Origin: Rhizobium sp. Root1212 | Lineage (GTDB): Bacteria > Pseudomonadota > Alphaproteobacteria > Rhizobiales > Rhizobiaceae | NCBI RefSeq assembly: GCF_001424985.1 | Contig: NZ_LMDA01000023.1 | Location: 243,495 to 307,494 of the forward strand | Direction: 5' to 3' | Length of the DNA: 64,000 bases | Shown: positions 8,884 to 17,699 of the stretch, piece by piece | Position numbering within the stretch: the stretch's first letter is position 1 | How the letters are laid out: each line of letters begins with the position of its first letter | Notes under the pieces: model-generated | Database searches by the model: none | The model's input: the letters and a program-made list of their open reading frames with translations, nothing else | What the model was told of the DNA's origin: nothing | Program-made: the position numbers and the translations under genes

Positions 8884-9924
8884 ATGATGGATGACAAGAG
8901 ATTGCTGACCCCCGAGAAGCGCGGCGAGGATATCGATACGACGCTGCGCCCGCAGTCGCTTGACGAATTCACGGGGCAGGCGGAAGCGCGCGCCAACCTG
9001 AAGATCTTCATCGAAGCTGCCAAGAACCGGGGCGAGGCGCTCGATCACGTGCTGTTCGTTGGCCCGCCCGGCCTCGGCAAGACGACGCTGGCGCAGATCA
9101 TGGCCAAGGAACTCGGCGTCAATTTCCGCTCGACCTCCGGCCCCGTCATCGCCAAGGCCGGCGATCTCGCGGCGCTGCTGACCAATCTCGAAGAGCGCGA
9201 CGTTCTGTTCATCGACGAAATCCACCGTCTCAACCCGGCCGTCGAGGAAATCCTCTATCCGGCGATGGAGGATTTCCAGCTCGACCTGATCATCGGCGAG
9301 GGGCCGGCCGCCCGCTCGGTGAAGATCGATCTTTCGAAATTCACGCTGGTTGCGGCGACGACCCGCCTCGGGCTTCTGACGACGCCGCTGCGCGATCGTT
9401 TCGGCATTCCGGTGCGGCTGAGTTTCTATACGGTCGAGGAACTGGAGCTGATCGTGCGCCGTGGCGCGCGGCTGATGGGGCTTGGCATCACCGATGAAGG
9501 GGCGCGGGAAATCGCCCGCCGCTCGCGCGGCACGCCGCGTATCGCCGGCCGTCTTCTACGCCGTGTGCGTGATTTCGCCGAGGTTGCCAGGGCGGAAGCG
9601 GTAACCAAGGAGATTGCCGACGAGGCCCTGACGCGGCTGCTCGTCGACAATATGGGTCTCGACCAGCTCGACAAGCGTTACCTGACGATGATCGCGCTCA
9701 ATTTCGGCGGCGGACCCGTCGGCATCGAAACGATCGCGGCGGGGCTTTCCGAGCCGCGCGATGCGATCGAGGATATCATCGAGCCCTATATGATCCAGCA
9801 GGGTTTTATCCAGCGCACGCCACGCGGCCGGGTGCTGACGGCCAATGCCTGGAAACATCTGGGCCTGACGGTGCCGAAGGATTTGGAAGCCAGCCAGTTC
9901 CGGCTGTTTCAGGAAGACGACTGA
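8884..9924 (+). CDS. ruvB: Holliday junction branch migration helicase RuvB
   Basis: A 346-residue AAA+ motor. Walker A is [10 protein letters not shown] (residues 60-69), Walker [11 protein letters not shown] (about 107-116), then the sensor segment [18 protein letters not shown] and a C-terminal winged helix. It drives branch migration with RuvA. The first two codons are both ATG, so the start may be three bases later. The stop overlaps the Nudix start (ATGA-type overlap at 9924). Confidence 0.97.
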   Translation: MMDDKRLLTPEKRGEDIDTTLRPQSLDEFTGQAEARANLKIFIEAAKNRGEALDHVLFVGPPGLGKTTLAQIMAKELGVNFRSTSGPVIAKAGDLAALLTNLEERDVLFIDEIHRLNPAVEEILYPAMEDFQLDLIIGEGPAARSVKIDLSKFTLVAATTRLGLLTTPLRDRFGIPVRLSFYTVEELELIVRRGARLMGLGITDEGAREIARRSRGTPRIAGRLLRRVRDFAEVARAEAVTKEIADEALTRLLVDNMGLDQLDKRYLTMIALNFGGGPVGIETIAAGLSEPRDAIEDIIEPYMIQQGFIQRTPRGRVLTANAWKHLGLTVPKDLEASQFRLFQEDD

Positions 9925-10436
9925 TGGGCAAGGGCAAGCGGAAGATGATCCGCATCGATGCCAAGCCCCGCCGCTTCAATTTCCGCATTGCCGGTCTCGG
10001 TTTTCGCGATGGCTATGTGCTGGTGCACCGGGCGGTGCACGAGAATTTCTGGACCTTTCCCGGTGGCCGGGCGGAGATCGGCGAGACGTCGGCGGAAACT
10101 CTCGAACGGGAGATGATGGAGGAGCTTGGCGTGACCGTGAAGGTCGGGCGCATGCTCTGGATGGTCGAGAATTTCTTCCACTACGAAAAGCGCGACTACC
10201 ACGAAATCGGTTTCTATTACCTGATGGAATTGCCCGACAGCCTGCCGTTCCATCCGACGGACATCGTCCACCGGCTGAAGGACGGCAAGAACGATCTTGA
10301 ATTCAAATGGGCAAAGGCGACACGGCAGGCGCTGACGGAACTGGATATCCCGCCCTATTTCATCGCCGAGCAGATCGAAGACCTGCCGGCCACGCCGCAG
10401 CACATCATCTGGGACGACGGCAATCTCGACCGCTGA
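9924..10436 (+). CDS. Nudix hydrolase
   Basis: A 170-residue protein with a complete Nudix box of the form G-x5-E-x7-REMMEELG at about residues 47-68 (it begins GGRAEIGE). Family enzymes hydrolyse nucleoside diphosphates linked to another moiety; the substrate cannot be told from sequence. The start overlaps the ruvB stop, so it is translationally coupled to the recombination genes and may clean up nucleotide by-products or be a passenger. Confidence 0.9.
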   Translation: MGKGKRKMIRIDAKPRRFNFRIAGLGFRDGYVLVHRAVHENFWTFPGGRAEIGETSAETLEREMMEELGVTVKVGRMLWMVENFFHYEKRDYHEIGFYYLMELPDSLPFHPTDIVHRLKDGKNDLEFKWAKATRQALTELDIPPYFIAEQIEDLPATPQHIIWDDGNLDR

Positions 10437-10509
10437 AGCGGATTTGTCCCTTCCGCAAGCCTGCGACCGGTGGTAGTCACCGCCTCGGACCATATTTCCG
10501 AGGCATGTC

Positions 10510-10953
10510 ATGACATTGATCGCGCTTTCCGGCGAACTCACCGAACACGGGCACCGTCTGATCCAGCGGGTCTACTACGAAGACACGGATTTTTCCGGCG
10601 TCGTCTATCATGCCCGCTACCTGCATTTCATGGAGCGCGCCCGCACGGATTACCTGCGTCTCCTCGGCGTCGAGCAGGCATCGCTGGCGATAGAGGGCGA
10701 TACCGAAGGGCTGGTCTTTGTCGTGCATCGCATGGAGATCGACTTCAAGGCGCCGGCGCGCATGGACGATATCCTCACCATCGTCACGACGATGGAAAAG
10801 GCGGGTGGCGCCAAGATGGTGCTGCAGCAGGAAATCCGCCGCGAGGGAACCCTGCTGATCGCCGCCAAGGTGATCATCGCGGTCATTAATGCCAGTGGCC
10901 GTCCGCGGCGGCTGCCCGAAGCTTTGGGGAAGAAATTCCTCGGCACGGCCTGA
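10510..10953 (+). CDS. ybgC: Tol-Pal system acyl-CoA thioesterase YbgC
   Basis: A 147-residue hot-dog-fold thioesterase. The active-site segment YYEDTDFSGVVYHARYLHFM (about residues 21-40) carries the conserved Asp of the 4HBT/YbgC family, followed by ERARTDYLR. YbgC normally heads the tol-pal operon. Here it is separated from tolQ by a LigD-type gene on the opposite strand. Confidence 0.94.
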   Translation: MTLIALSGELTEHGHRLIQRVYYEDTDFSGVVYHARYLHFMERARTDYLRLLGVEQASLAIEGDTEGLVFVVHRMEIDFKAPARMDDILTIVTTMEKAGGAKMVLQQEIRREGTLLIAAKVIIAVINASGRPRRLPEALGKKFLGTA

Positions 10954-10955
10954 GC

Positions 10956-11876
10956 CTATTGGGCGCCCGCGTTTTCCAGCATGGTTTTCGTCAGGCCCTG
11001 TTTCCAGTCGCCGGCCTCGTGCCATGGGTCGGCCTCTTCCAGCCGCTTCAGAATATCGGGAATGTGAAAGCTGTTGGCGGCATCGAGCCGATCCAACTCT
11101 TCCCAACTGACGGGCGTGGCCACCGGCCCGCTTTTTCGCGCTCTTACGGAGTAGGGCGTAATGGCGGTTGCGCCGCGCTCGTTGCGCAGCCAGTCGATGA
11201 AGATGCGGCCCGTGCGTTTCGCCTTGGACATGGTGGCGATGTAATGGTCTGGGTCGGCATCGGCGATCTTTAACGACAAGGCCTTGGCGAAATCCTTCGC
11301 ATCCTCCCAGGATGCGCGGCGCGCCAGCGGCACGATCACATGCACCCCCTTGCCGCCGCTGACCATGGGCAGCGATTTCAACCCGATCTCCGCAAGGTTT
11401 TCCCGCAGAAGAAGGGCGGCTTTCTTGACCGTATCGAAGGTGATGCTCGGATCGGGGTCGAGATCGAAGACGAGGCGGTCGGCCATATCCAGCCGATCGA
11501 TGCGCGAGCCCCAGATGTGGAACTCGACCGTGCCCATCTGCACCGCGGCGACCAGCCCCTTGCCGTCCTTCACATAGAGATAGTTGGCGACATCGCCATC
11601 GGCTTCCTCGATCGGGATTTGCAGGATGTCGTCGGGAAAGCTGTCGCCGGCATGTTTCTGGTAGAAGCACTGATGCTCCGGTCCCTGCGGACAGCGCAGG
11701 ATCGAAACCGGATGATCGGCGACGAAGGGCAGCATGCGGTCTGCTGCCACGCCATAATAGTGGGCGAGGTCGAGCTTGTTGATCTCGGGCTCGGAGAACA
11801 ACCTGCGGTCGCCGCTGCTGATGCGGATGCCGAGAACGGTATCGCCGGCCTTGTTTTCCGGGGGCCTTGTCGTCAT
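10956..11876 (-). CDS. ligD: Stand-alone LigD polymerase-domain protein (NHEJ)
   Basis: A 306-residue protein matching only the polymerase/primase module of bacterial LigD. The archaeo-eukaryotic primase fold shows the catalytic pair in LVFDLDPDP and the conserved segments VSGGKGVHVIVPL and RIFIDWLRNERGATAITPYS. No ligase or phosphoesterase domain is fused, and no ku gene is in the window. Such proteins work with Ku and a separate ligase in non-homologous end joining. It ends two bases after ybgC and is convergent with it. The ligD symbol refers to the family only. Confidence 0.88.
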   Translation of the reverse strand: MTTRPPENKAGDTVLGIRISSGDRRLFSEPEINKLDLAHYYGVAADRMLPFVADHPVSILRCPQGPEHQCFYQKHAGDSFPDDILQIPIEEADGDVANYLYVKDGKGLVAAVQMGTVEFHIWGSRIDRLDMADRLVFDLDPDPSITFDTVKKAALLLRENLAEIGLKSLPMVSGGKGVHVIVPLARRASWEDAKDFAKALSLKIADADPDHYIATMSKAKRTGRIFIDWLRNERGATAITPYSVRARKSGPVATPVSWEELDRLDAANSFHIPDILKRLEEADPWHEAGDWKQGLTKTMLENAGAQ

Positions 11877-11935
11877 GCGCCGATAATGCCGGGCGAAGGT
11901 GAATGTTCCCCAAACGCCTCGGCGGTAACGCTCTC

Positions 11936-11943
11936 TTAACCAT
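11936..11943 (+). promoter_or_regulatory. CtrA half-site upstream of tolQ
   Basis: TTAACCAT, the 8-mer known in Caulobacter as a CtrA half-site, lies about 220 bp upstream of tolQ in the only sizeable gap before the Tol genes (11877-12156). The identical 11-mer TTAACCATAAT occurs again upstream of pal. Functional binding is inferred. Confidence 0.45.
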
Positions 11944-12156
11944 AATGATGTCTTAATGCGTTGTATTAGGGTTTTGTGCAGTGCACGTCATCCTTTGACC
12001 AAGATTGGCCGCAAAAAGGCAGGCAGACAGGGCTTGAAGATCAGCTCAGGCGGGTCCAGGGCATATGCCGGGTCAATCTTTAGCAAGGACGTTTGAGCAA
12101 CCTGGCCGCGAGCAAATGACTGCTCCTGCCGGGTGTTTGGATTCGGGGATTTAAGT

Positions 12157-12876
12157 ATGGAACAGGTAGGACTGGCAGCCGCAACGACCGACGTATCGCT
12201 CTGGTCGCTCTTCATGCAGGCAGGCTTCGTCGTCAAGCTGGTGATGCTGGGGCTGATTGCCGCCTCCGTCTGGACCTGGGCGATCGTGGTCGACAAGACC
12301 TTGAGCTTCGCCAAGGCCCGCCGCCAGGCAGACGCCTTCGAGCAGGTTTTCTGGTCGGGTCAGTCGCTGGAAGAGCTTTATCGCACGCTTTCGGACCGCC
12401 AGACCTCCGGCATGGGGGCGATCTTCGTCTCGGCCATGCGCGAGTGGAAGAAGAGTTTCGAGCGCGGCGCCCGCTCGCCGATCGGCTTGCAGATGCGCAT
12501 CGATCGCGCCATGGACGTGACGCTGGCGCGGGAATCCGATGGGCTTTCCGCCCGCCTCGGGTCGCTCGCCACCATCGGTTCGGCCGGCCCGTTCGTCGGT
12601 CTGTTCGGCACCGTCGTCGGTATCATGACCTCGTTCCAGGCGATTGCCGGTTCGAAGTCGACCAACCTTGCGGTCGTCGCGCCCGGTATCGCCGAAGCGC
12701 TTCTTGCAACGGCCATCGGCCTTCTCGCCGCTATTCCGGCGGTTATCGCCTACAACAAGTTCTCTGCCGATGCCGGCAAGATCACCGCCCGCATGGAAGG
12801 CTTCGCAGACGAGTTCTCGGCCATCCTTTCGCGTCAGATCGATGAGAAGCTGCAGCCGCGGCAAGCCGCGCAGTAA
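12157..12876 (+). CDS. tolQ: Tol-Pal system proton channel subunit TolQ
   Basis: A 239-residue inner-membrane protein of the ExbB/MotA/TolQ family. The first membrane segment is near residues 23-43 ([19 protein letters not shown]). The second and third surround [18 protein letters not shown] and [21 protein letters not shown]. With TolR it converts proton motive force into TolA movement for outer-membrane constriction at division. I prefer the ATG at 12157, with GGGGAT upstream, over a GTG at 12133. Confidence 0.95.
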   Translation: MEQVGLAAATTDVSLWSLFMQAGFVVKLVMLGLIAASVWTWAIVVDKTLSFAKARRQADAFEQVFWSGQSLEELYRTLSDRQTSGMGAIFVSAMREWKKSFERGARSPIGLQMRIDRAMDVTLARESDGLSARLGSLATIGSAGPFVGLFGTVVGIMTSFQAIAGSKSTNLAVVAPGIAEALLATAIGLLAAIPAVIAYNKFSADAGKITARMEGFADEFSAILSRQIDEKLQPRQAAQ

Positions 12877-12903
12877 AGCCGGCTCAAAGGACGGAGTATC
12901 CCC

Positions 12904-13359
12904 ATGGGTATGGCAGTAGGCGGTTCTGGTGGTTCGGGCGGCGGTCGCCGCCGGCGCGGCGGACGCGGCAAGGCAATCATGAGCGAAATCAACGTGACGC
13001 CGTTCGTCGACGTCATGCTGGTGCTGCTCATCATCTTCATGGTCGCCGCACCGATGATGACGGTCGGCGTGCCGATCGACCTGCCGGAAACGCAGGCGAA
13101 GGCGCTGAATTCCGAAACGCAGCCGATCACCATTTCCGTGAAGAGCGACGGTCAGGTCTTCCTGCAGGAAACCCCGATCCCGGTTGAGGAAGTCGCCGCC
13201 AAGCTCGAAGCGATCGCGACGACAGGCTACAGCGAGCGGATTTTCGTGCGCGGCGATGCCACCTCGCCCTACGGCGTGATCGCCGACGTCATGTCGCGCA
13301 TCCAGGAAGCCGGCTTCAAGAACATCGGCCTCGTTACCCAGCCCAAGAAGGACCAGTAG
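12904..13359 (+). CDS. tolR: Tol-Pal system protein TolR
   Basis: A 151-residue ExbD/TolR protein. After a Gly/Arg-rich cytosolic tail comes a single membrane helix beginning [20 protein letters not shown], with the conserved membrane Asp at residue 36. The periplasmic domain follows ([11 protein letters not shown] onward). It pairs with TolQ and contacts TolA. It starts 27 bp after tolQ with a GGACGGAG ribosome site. Confidence 0.95.
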   Translation: MGMAVGGSGGSGGGRRRRGGRGKAIMSEINVTPFVDVMLVLLIIFMVAAPMMTVGVPIDLPETQAKALNSETQPITISVKSDGQVFLQETPIPVEEVAAKLEAIATTGYSERIFVRGDATSPYGVIADVMSRIQEAGFKNIGLVTQPKKDQ

Positions 13360-13368
13360 AGCGCTGCG

Positions 13369-14445
13369 ATGAAGACAAGTCTCGTCACATCTGCTGTGCT
13401 GCACGCCCTCGTGCTGACCTGGGCGCTGGTTTCGCTGGGTAGTCCGCCTGACTTTCAGGTTGCGGACGTCGAGGCGCTGCCGGTCGATATGGTTCCGATT
13501 GAAGAGCTGACGCAGTTGCAGCAGGGCGACAAGGAAGCGCCAAAGGCCGAAATCCCGTCGGTTACGCCGACCAAACGTCCCGATATCGTCGAAAACGCCG
13601 AGCATGTCGGCGAAAACAAGATCGACCTGAAGACGCCGCCGAAGCCGGACGCCAAGCCGAACAACGTCGAGGCTGCTGCAGCACCGGAAAAGGCGGAGAA
13701 AACGCCTCCGACGCCCGACCCGGTGAAGGAAGACACCAAGGACGTGACCGAAGAAAAGCCGGTGACCGAGCCTGCCAAGGAGGTCGCGGCCCTGCCCGAG
13801 CCCAAGCAGGAGACGAAGCCGGAAGCAAAGCCTGAAGAGCAGCCCGCGGAAGAGAAGCCGGCGGAAAATCCGGATGCGGAAGCGCTGCCGGACAAGGTAC
13901 CGACGCCGATGGCCAAGCCTAAGGTCGAGAAGCCGGTCGAGGCGGCAAAGACGCCGGACACCAAGAAGGAAGAAAACCAGAAGGAAAAGAAGAAAAAGGC
14001 TTCTTCCGCCGCTGAATCCGACTTTAATGCGGATGAGGTTGCCGCCCTTCTCAACAAGACCGATCCGGCCAACGGCGGCGCCAAGAGCGGCAAAACGCCG
14101 AAGGCTTTCGGTGCCTCCAAGACGACGGGCAACACGCTTTCTCAGAACGAAATGGATGCGCTTCGCGGCCAGATCCAGAAGAACTGGAGCGCCTTTGCCG
14201 GCATCGAGGGTCTGGACGGCATGATCCTGACGGTGCGGTTCGAGCTGGACCCGCAGGGCAACATTATCGGTGAACCCGAGGTCGAGACCAATGGCGGTTC
14301 GGCGACGGCGCAGCGGACGATGTCCGGCAGCGTGCGCCGCGCGATCCTGCGATCGCTGCCATTCCAGGGTTTGCCGGCAGACAAATACGACTCATGGAGA
14401 CAGATGGTCGTCAATTTCGACCCAAGCTCCATGTCGATCCAATGA
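13369..14445 (+). CDS. tolA: Cell envelope integrity protein TolA
   Basis: A 358-residue TolA. One N-terminal membrane helix (about residues 7-24) is followed by a long Pro/Lys/Glu-rich periplasmic arm (about 60-215), then a compact C-terminal domain from about 260 ([17 protein letters not shown]) that resembles TonB-like folds and binds Pal/TolB. The stop overlaps a possible ATG of tolB (ATGA at 14442). The arm is poor in predicted long helix because of its prolines, unlike the E. coli arm. Confidence 0.92.
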   Translation: MKTSLVTSAVLHALVLTWALVSLGSPPDFQVADVEALPVDMVPIEELTQLQQGDKEAPKAEIPSVTPTKRPDIVENAEHVGENKIDLKTPPKPDAKPNNVEAAAAPEKAEKTPPTPDPVKEDTKDVTEEKPVTEPAKEVAALPEPKQETKPEAKPEEQPAEEKPAENPDAEALPDKVPTPMAKPKVEKPVEAAKTPDTKKEENQKEKKKKASSAAESDFNADEVAALLNKTDPANGGAKSGKTPKAFGASKTTGNTLSQNEMDALRGQIQKNWSAFAGIEGLDGMILTVRFELDPQGNIIGEPEVETNGGSATAQRTMSGSVRRAILRSLPFQGLPADKYDSWRQMVVNFDPSSMSIQ

Positions 14446-14477
14446 CACAGAACGAATGGCTGAAAGGCTTCTTGATC

Positions 14478-15782
14478 ATGCTGAGACGCAACTTCTTTCG
14501 ATTCCTCGTCGTGCTGACGGGCATGGTCGCGCTGATGAGCGCACCGGCCCACGCGCTCGTCGAACTCAACATCAACAAGGGCAATGTCGAGCCCATGCCG
14601 ATCGCCATCAGCGATTTCCTGCAGGGTGAGCTTGGCAAGAAGATTTCCGACGTCGTCGCAGCCGACCTGAAGCGTTCCGGCCTGTTCGCCCCGATCGATC
14701 GCAATGCCTTCATCGAGAAGATTTCCAACCCGGATGCCGCGCCGCGCTTCGAGGACTGGAAGGTCATCAACGCGCAGGCGCTGGTCACCGGTCGCGTCAC
14801 CCAGGAAGGCGACGGCCGCCTGAAGGCCGAGTTCCGCCTGTGGGATACTTTTGCCGGCCAGCAAATGGCGGGCCAGCAGTTCTTCACCCAGCCGGAAAAC
14901 TGGCGCCGCGTCGCCCATATCATCGCCGATGCGATCTATGAGCGCATCACCGGCGAAAAGGGCTATTTCGACACCCGCATCGTCTATGTCGCCGAAAGCG
15001 GCCCGAAGACGGCCCGCAAGCGCCAGCTCGCCATCATGGACCAGGACGGTTTCAATGCGCGCGCGATCACCAATTCCAACGATATCGTGCTGACGCCGCG
15101 CTTCTCGCCGAACAAGCAGGAAATCACCTACATGTCCTTCGAAGGCCAGCAGCCGCGGGTTTACCTGCTGCAGCTGGAAACCGGACAGCGCGAAGTCGTC
15201 GGCAACTTCCCCGGCATGACCTTTGCGCCGCGCTTCTCGCCGGATGGCCAGCGGGTCATCATGAGCCTGCAGCAGGACGGTAATGCCAACATCTACACCA
15301 TGGACCTGCGCTCGCGTACCACGACGCGCCTGACCAACACCGCCGCCATCGATACTTCGCCGTCCTATTCGCCAGACGGTTCGCAGATCGTCTTCGAAAG
15401 CGACCGGGGCGGCAGGCCGCAGCTTTACGTCATGGGCGCCGACGGCTCCGGCCAGCGCCGCGTCTCCTTCGGCGACGGCTCCTATTCGACGCCGGTCTGG
15501 TCTCCGCGTGGCGACCTCATCGCCTTCACCAAGCAGTCGGGCGGCAAGTTCTCGATCGGCGTGATGAAGACGGACGGTTCGGGCGAGCGCATCTTGACCT
15601 CGGGCTTTCACAATGAAGGCCCGACCTGGGCACCGAACGGCCGCGTGCTGATGTTCTTCCGCCAGAACGCCGGCGCCGGCGGCCCGCAAATCTATTCGAT
15701 CGATCTCACCGGCTATAACGAGCAGCAGGTCCAGACTCAGGGCTTCGCTTCGGACCCGGCCTGGTCTCCGCTTCTGGAATAG
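14478..15782 (+). CDS. tolB: Tol-Pal system beta-propeller protein TolB
   Basis: A 434-residue periplasmic protein with a signal peptide ([18 protein letters not shown]). An N-terminal domain (about 25-160) begins [17 protein letters not shown]. The C-terminal six-bladed propeller has TolB repeats such as [42 protein letters not shown] and [10 protein letters not shown]. The ATG at 14478 gives the usual length and has GAAAGG upstream. The ATG at 14442, overlapping the tolA stop, would add 12 residues. Confidence 0.95.
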   Translation: MLRRNFFRFLVVLTGMVALMSAPAHALVELNINKGNVEPMPIAISDFLQGELGKKISDVVAADLKRSGLFAPIDRNAFIEKISNPDAAPRFEDWKVINAQALVTGRVTQEGDGRLKAEFRLWDTFAGQQMAGQQFFTQPENWRRVAHIIADAIYERITGEKGYFDTRIVYVAESGPKTARKRQLAIMDQDGFNARAITNSNDIVLTPRFSPNKQEITYMSFEGQQPRVYLLQLETGQREVVGNFPGMTFAPRFSPDGQRVIMSLQQDGNANIYTMDLRSRTTTRLTNTAAIDTSPSYSPDGSQIVFESDRGGRPQLYVMGADGSGQRRVSFGDGSYSTPVWSPRGDLIAFTKQSGGKFSIGVMKTDGSGERILTSGFHNEGPTWAPNGRVLMFFRQNAGAGGPQIYSIDLTGYNEQQVQTQGFASDPAWSPLLE

Positions 15783-15876
15783 CGATGCTGCAATGCGGCA
15801 GGAAATATGGCGACGTGCCGCTTTCCTGCCGCAAAATACTGATTATCAGCGCTCCAGATCACGTTTTGACACTCTA

Positions 15877-15884
15877 TTAACCAT
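15877..15884 (+). promoter_or_regulatory. CtrA half-site upstream of pal
   Basis: TTAACCAT inside TTAACCATAAT, identical to the element before tolQ, lies 90 bp upstream of the pal start. A further TTAACC follows at about 15901. This gap (15783-15966) probably carries a separate pal promoter. Binding is inferred. Confidence 0.45.
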
Positions 15885-15966
15885 AATCGTTGCAATGAAA
15901 TTAACCGCTTCCGGTTACAGTCTGGCAACCCTGAATTCAAACTTCGACTTGCAAGGAGACCGGCCC

Positions 15967-16497
15967 ATGAGCCGCATTCACGCCCCGGCCGCTGGCCGCA
16001 TGAATTCCATCGCGCGCAATCCGGTAATGGTTGCCCTGTTCATGACGCTCGCCATCGCCGGCTGCGCATCGAAGAAGAACCTGCCCAACAGCGCCGGCGA
16101 ACTCGGCCTCAACGGCGCCAACGCAACGCCGGGCTCGCAGCAGGACTTCACCGTCAATGTTGGCGACCGTATCTTCTTCGATACCGATTCGACCTCGATC
16201 CGTGCCGACGCCCAGGCGACGCTCGACCGTCAGGCCCAGTGGCTGCAGAAGTATCCGAACTACGCGATCACCGTCGAAGGTCATGCCGACGAACGCGGCA
16301 CGCGCGAATACAATCTCGCGCTCGGCGCCCGTCGCGCTGCCTCGACCCGCGATTACCTCGCTTCGCGCGGCATCCCGGCTTCGCGCATCAAGACCATCTC
16401 CTACGGCAAGGAAAAGCCGGTGGCCGTCTGCGACGACATCTCCTGCTGGTCGCAGAACCGCCGCGCCGTTACCGTGCTCGGTGGCGCCGGCATGTAA
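15967..16497 (+). CDS. pal: Peptidoglycan-associated lipoprotein Pal
   Basis: A 176-residue outer-membrane lipoprotein. The signal peptide ends in the lipobox LAIAGC with Cys33 as the lipidation site. The C-terminal OmpA-like domain has FFDTDSTSIRADAQATLDRQ and the peptidoglycan-binding segment TVEGHADERGTREYNLALG. AAGGAGAC precedes the chosen ATG, and the open frame further upstream is not Pal-like. It anchors the outer membrane to the wall and is recycled to the septum by Tol. Confidence 0.96.
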   Translation: MSRIHAPAAGRMNSIARNPVMVALFMTLAIAGCASKKNLPNSAGELGLNGANATPGSQQDFTVNVGDRIFFDTDSTSIRADAQATLDRQAQWLQKYPNYAITVEGHADERGTREYNLALGARRAASTRDYLASRGIPASRIKTISYGKEKPVAVCDDISCWSQNRRAVTVLGGAGM

Positions 16498-16524
16498 TTG
16501 CCGCAGGCATTGCAATCCGGGGAG

Positions 16525-16552
16525 GGCGGCCGCACGGCCGCCTTTCTTTTTC
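16525..16552 (+). terminator. Terminator downstream of pal
   Basis: A perfect hairpin, GGCGGCCG-CA-CGGCCGCC, is followed by TTTCTTTTT. It separates pal from cpoB, which therefore probably has its own promoter in 16553-16675. Confidence 0.8.
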
Positions 16553-16675
16553 GTCACACTTTTACCGAACTCCGTTGCTTTTTGACGTCAATTGGAAAAC
16601 TGTGCGGACATCGTGCGGAGACTGATTTTCTGGTCGGTTCCGCGCGTCGGCGAACCTTCAAACAGGACACATGAC

Positions 16676-17689
16676 ATGAAACATTTTGTCGTGGCGGGAA
16701 TGATCGGCCTTACTGCGCTTGCAGGCTTCGGGCAGGCAGCAACCGCCATGCCGCTTTCCGCCGTGATCAACCGCGTGCTTCACCGCGAGCAGCCCGCCGC
16801 CAAGCAGCAGCCGATCATCAACGTCCAGTCCAGCGAGGTCGGACGCATCGGCCAGCTCGAGGAACAGATCCGCCAGCTCAACGGGCGCATCGAGGAAATG
16901 AGCTTCCAGCTCTTGCAGATGCAGGAACAGATCCGCAAGTTCCAGGAAGACAACGAATTCCGCTTCCAGGACCTGGAAAGCGGCAAATCGGGCGCTTCGA
17001 CCAAGAAGAGCGGTTCGCTGCAGACCCCGCGCACCAACAACCAGGCTTCCGTTGCCCCTTCGGCAACGGACGGTCAGGCTACCGATCCCAACGCAGGTTT
17101 GGGGTCGGATACGGCCTCTTCGACATCAGGTGCCCCGCCCTCGACGCTCGGCCAGATCATCTTCGACGAGAACGGCAATCCGGTCGCCGCCAATCAGGAT
17201 GCCCAGCCCATGGACAACGGCCAGGCCAGCGTCAACCCGGCCCAGACCGGCGCCGATCAGGGCCTCAATTCCACGCCTGACACCCAACAGCAGACGGCCG
17301 CACTGGACAATCCGGGCGATCTCTATCAGTCCGCATACGGCCATGTGCTGTCGGGTGACTATAGCGTCGCGGAAACGGAATTCCGCGATTATCTCGACGT
17401 CTTTCCGAATGGCGACAAGGCGGCGGATGCGAATTTCTGGCTGGGCGAGGCGCAGTATTCGCAGGGCAAGTACAACGACGCCGCGAAGACTTTCCTCAAT
17501 GCGCATCAGGCCTTCGGCAAATCGCCTAAGGCGCCGGAAATGCTCTTGAAGCTCGGCATGTCGCTCGCCGCCCTCGACAATAAGGATACGGCCTGCGCGA
17601 CGCTGCGCGAGGTCACCAAGCGCTATCCGAAGGCTTCGCCGGCCGTGAACGCCAAGGTGAAGAGCGAGCAGAGCCGTCTCGCCTGCTGA
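16676..17689 (+). CDS. cpoB: Cell division coordinator CpoB (YbgF)
   Basis: A 337-residue periplasmic protein. A signal peptide (MIGLTALAGFGQAATAM) is followed by a coiled coil (about residues 58-100, GQLEEQIRQLNGRIEEM), a long low-complexity Gln/Asn/Ser/Thr linker (about 105-215), and C-terminal TPR repeats (LYQSAYGHVLSGDYSVAETE onward). It connects Tol-driven constriction with septal wall synthesis in E. coli. The linker is long for the family. Confidence 0.93.
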   Translation: MKHFVVAGMIGLTALAGFGQAATAMPLSAVINRVLHREQPAAKQQPIINVQSSEVGRIGQLEEQIRQLNGRIEEMSFQLLQMQEQIRKFQEDNEFRFQDLESGKSGASTKKSGSLQTPRTNNQASVAPSATDGQATDPNAGLGSDTASSTSGAPPSTLGQIIFDENGNPVAANQDAQPMDNGQASVNPAQTGADQGLNSTPDTQQQTAALDNPGDLYQSAYGHVLSGDYSVAETEFRDYLDVFPNGDKAADANFWLGEAQYSQGKYNDAAKTFLNAHQAFGKSPKAPEMLLKLGMSLAALDNKDTACATLREVTKRYPKASPAVNAKVKSEQSRLAC

Positions 17690-17699
17690 GACGCGGATC

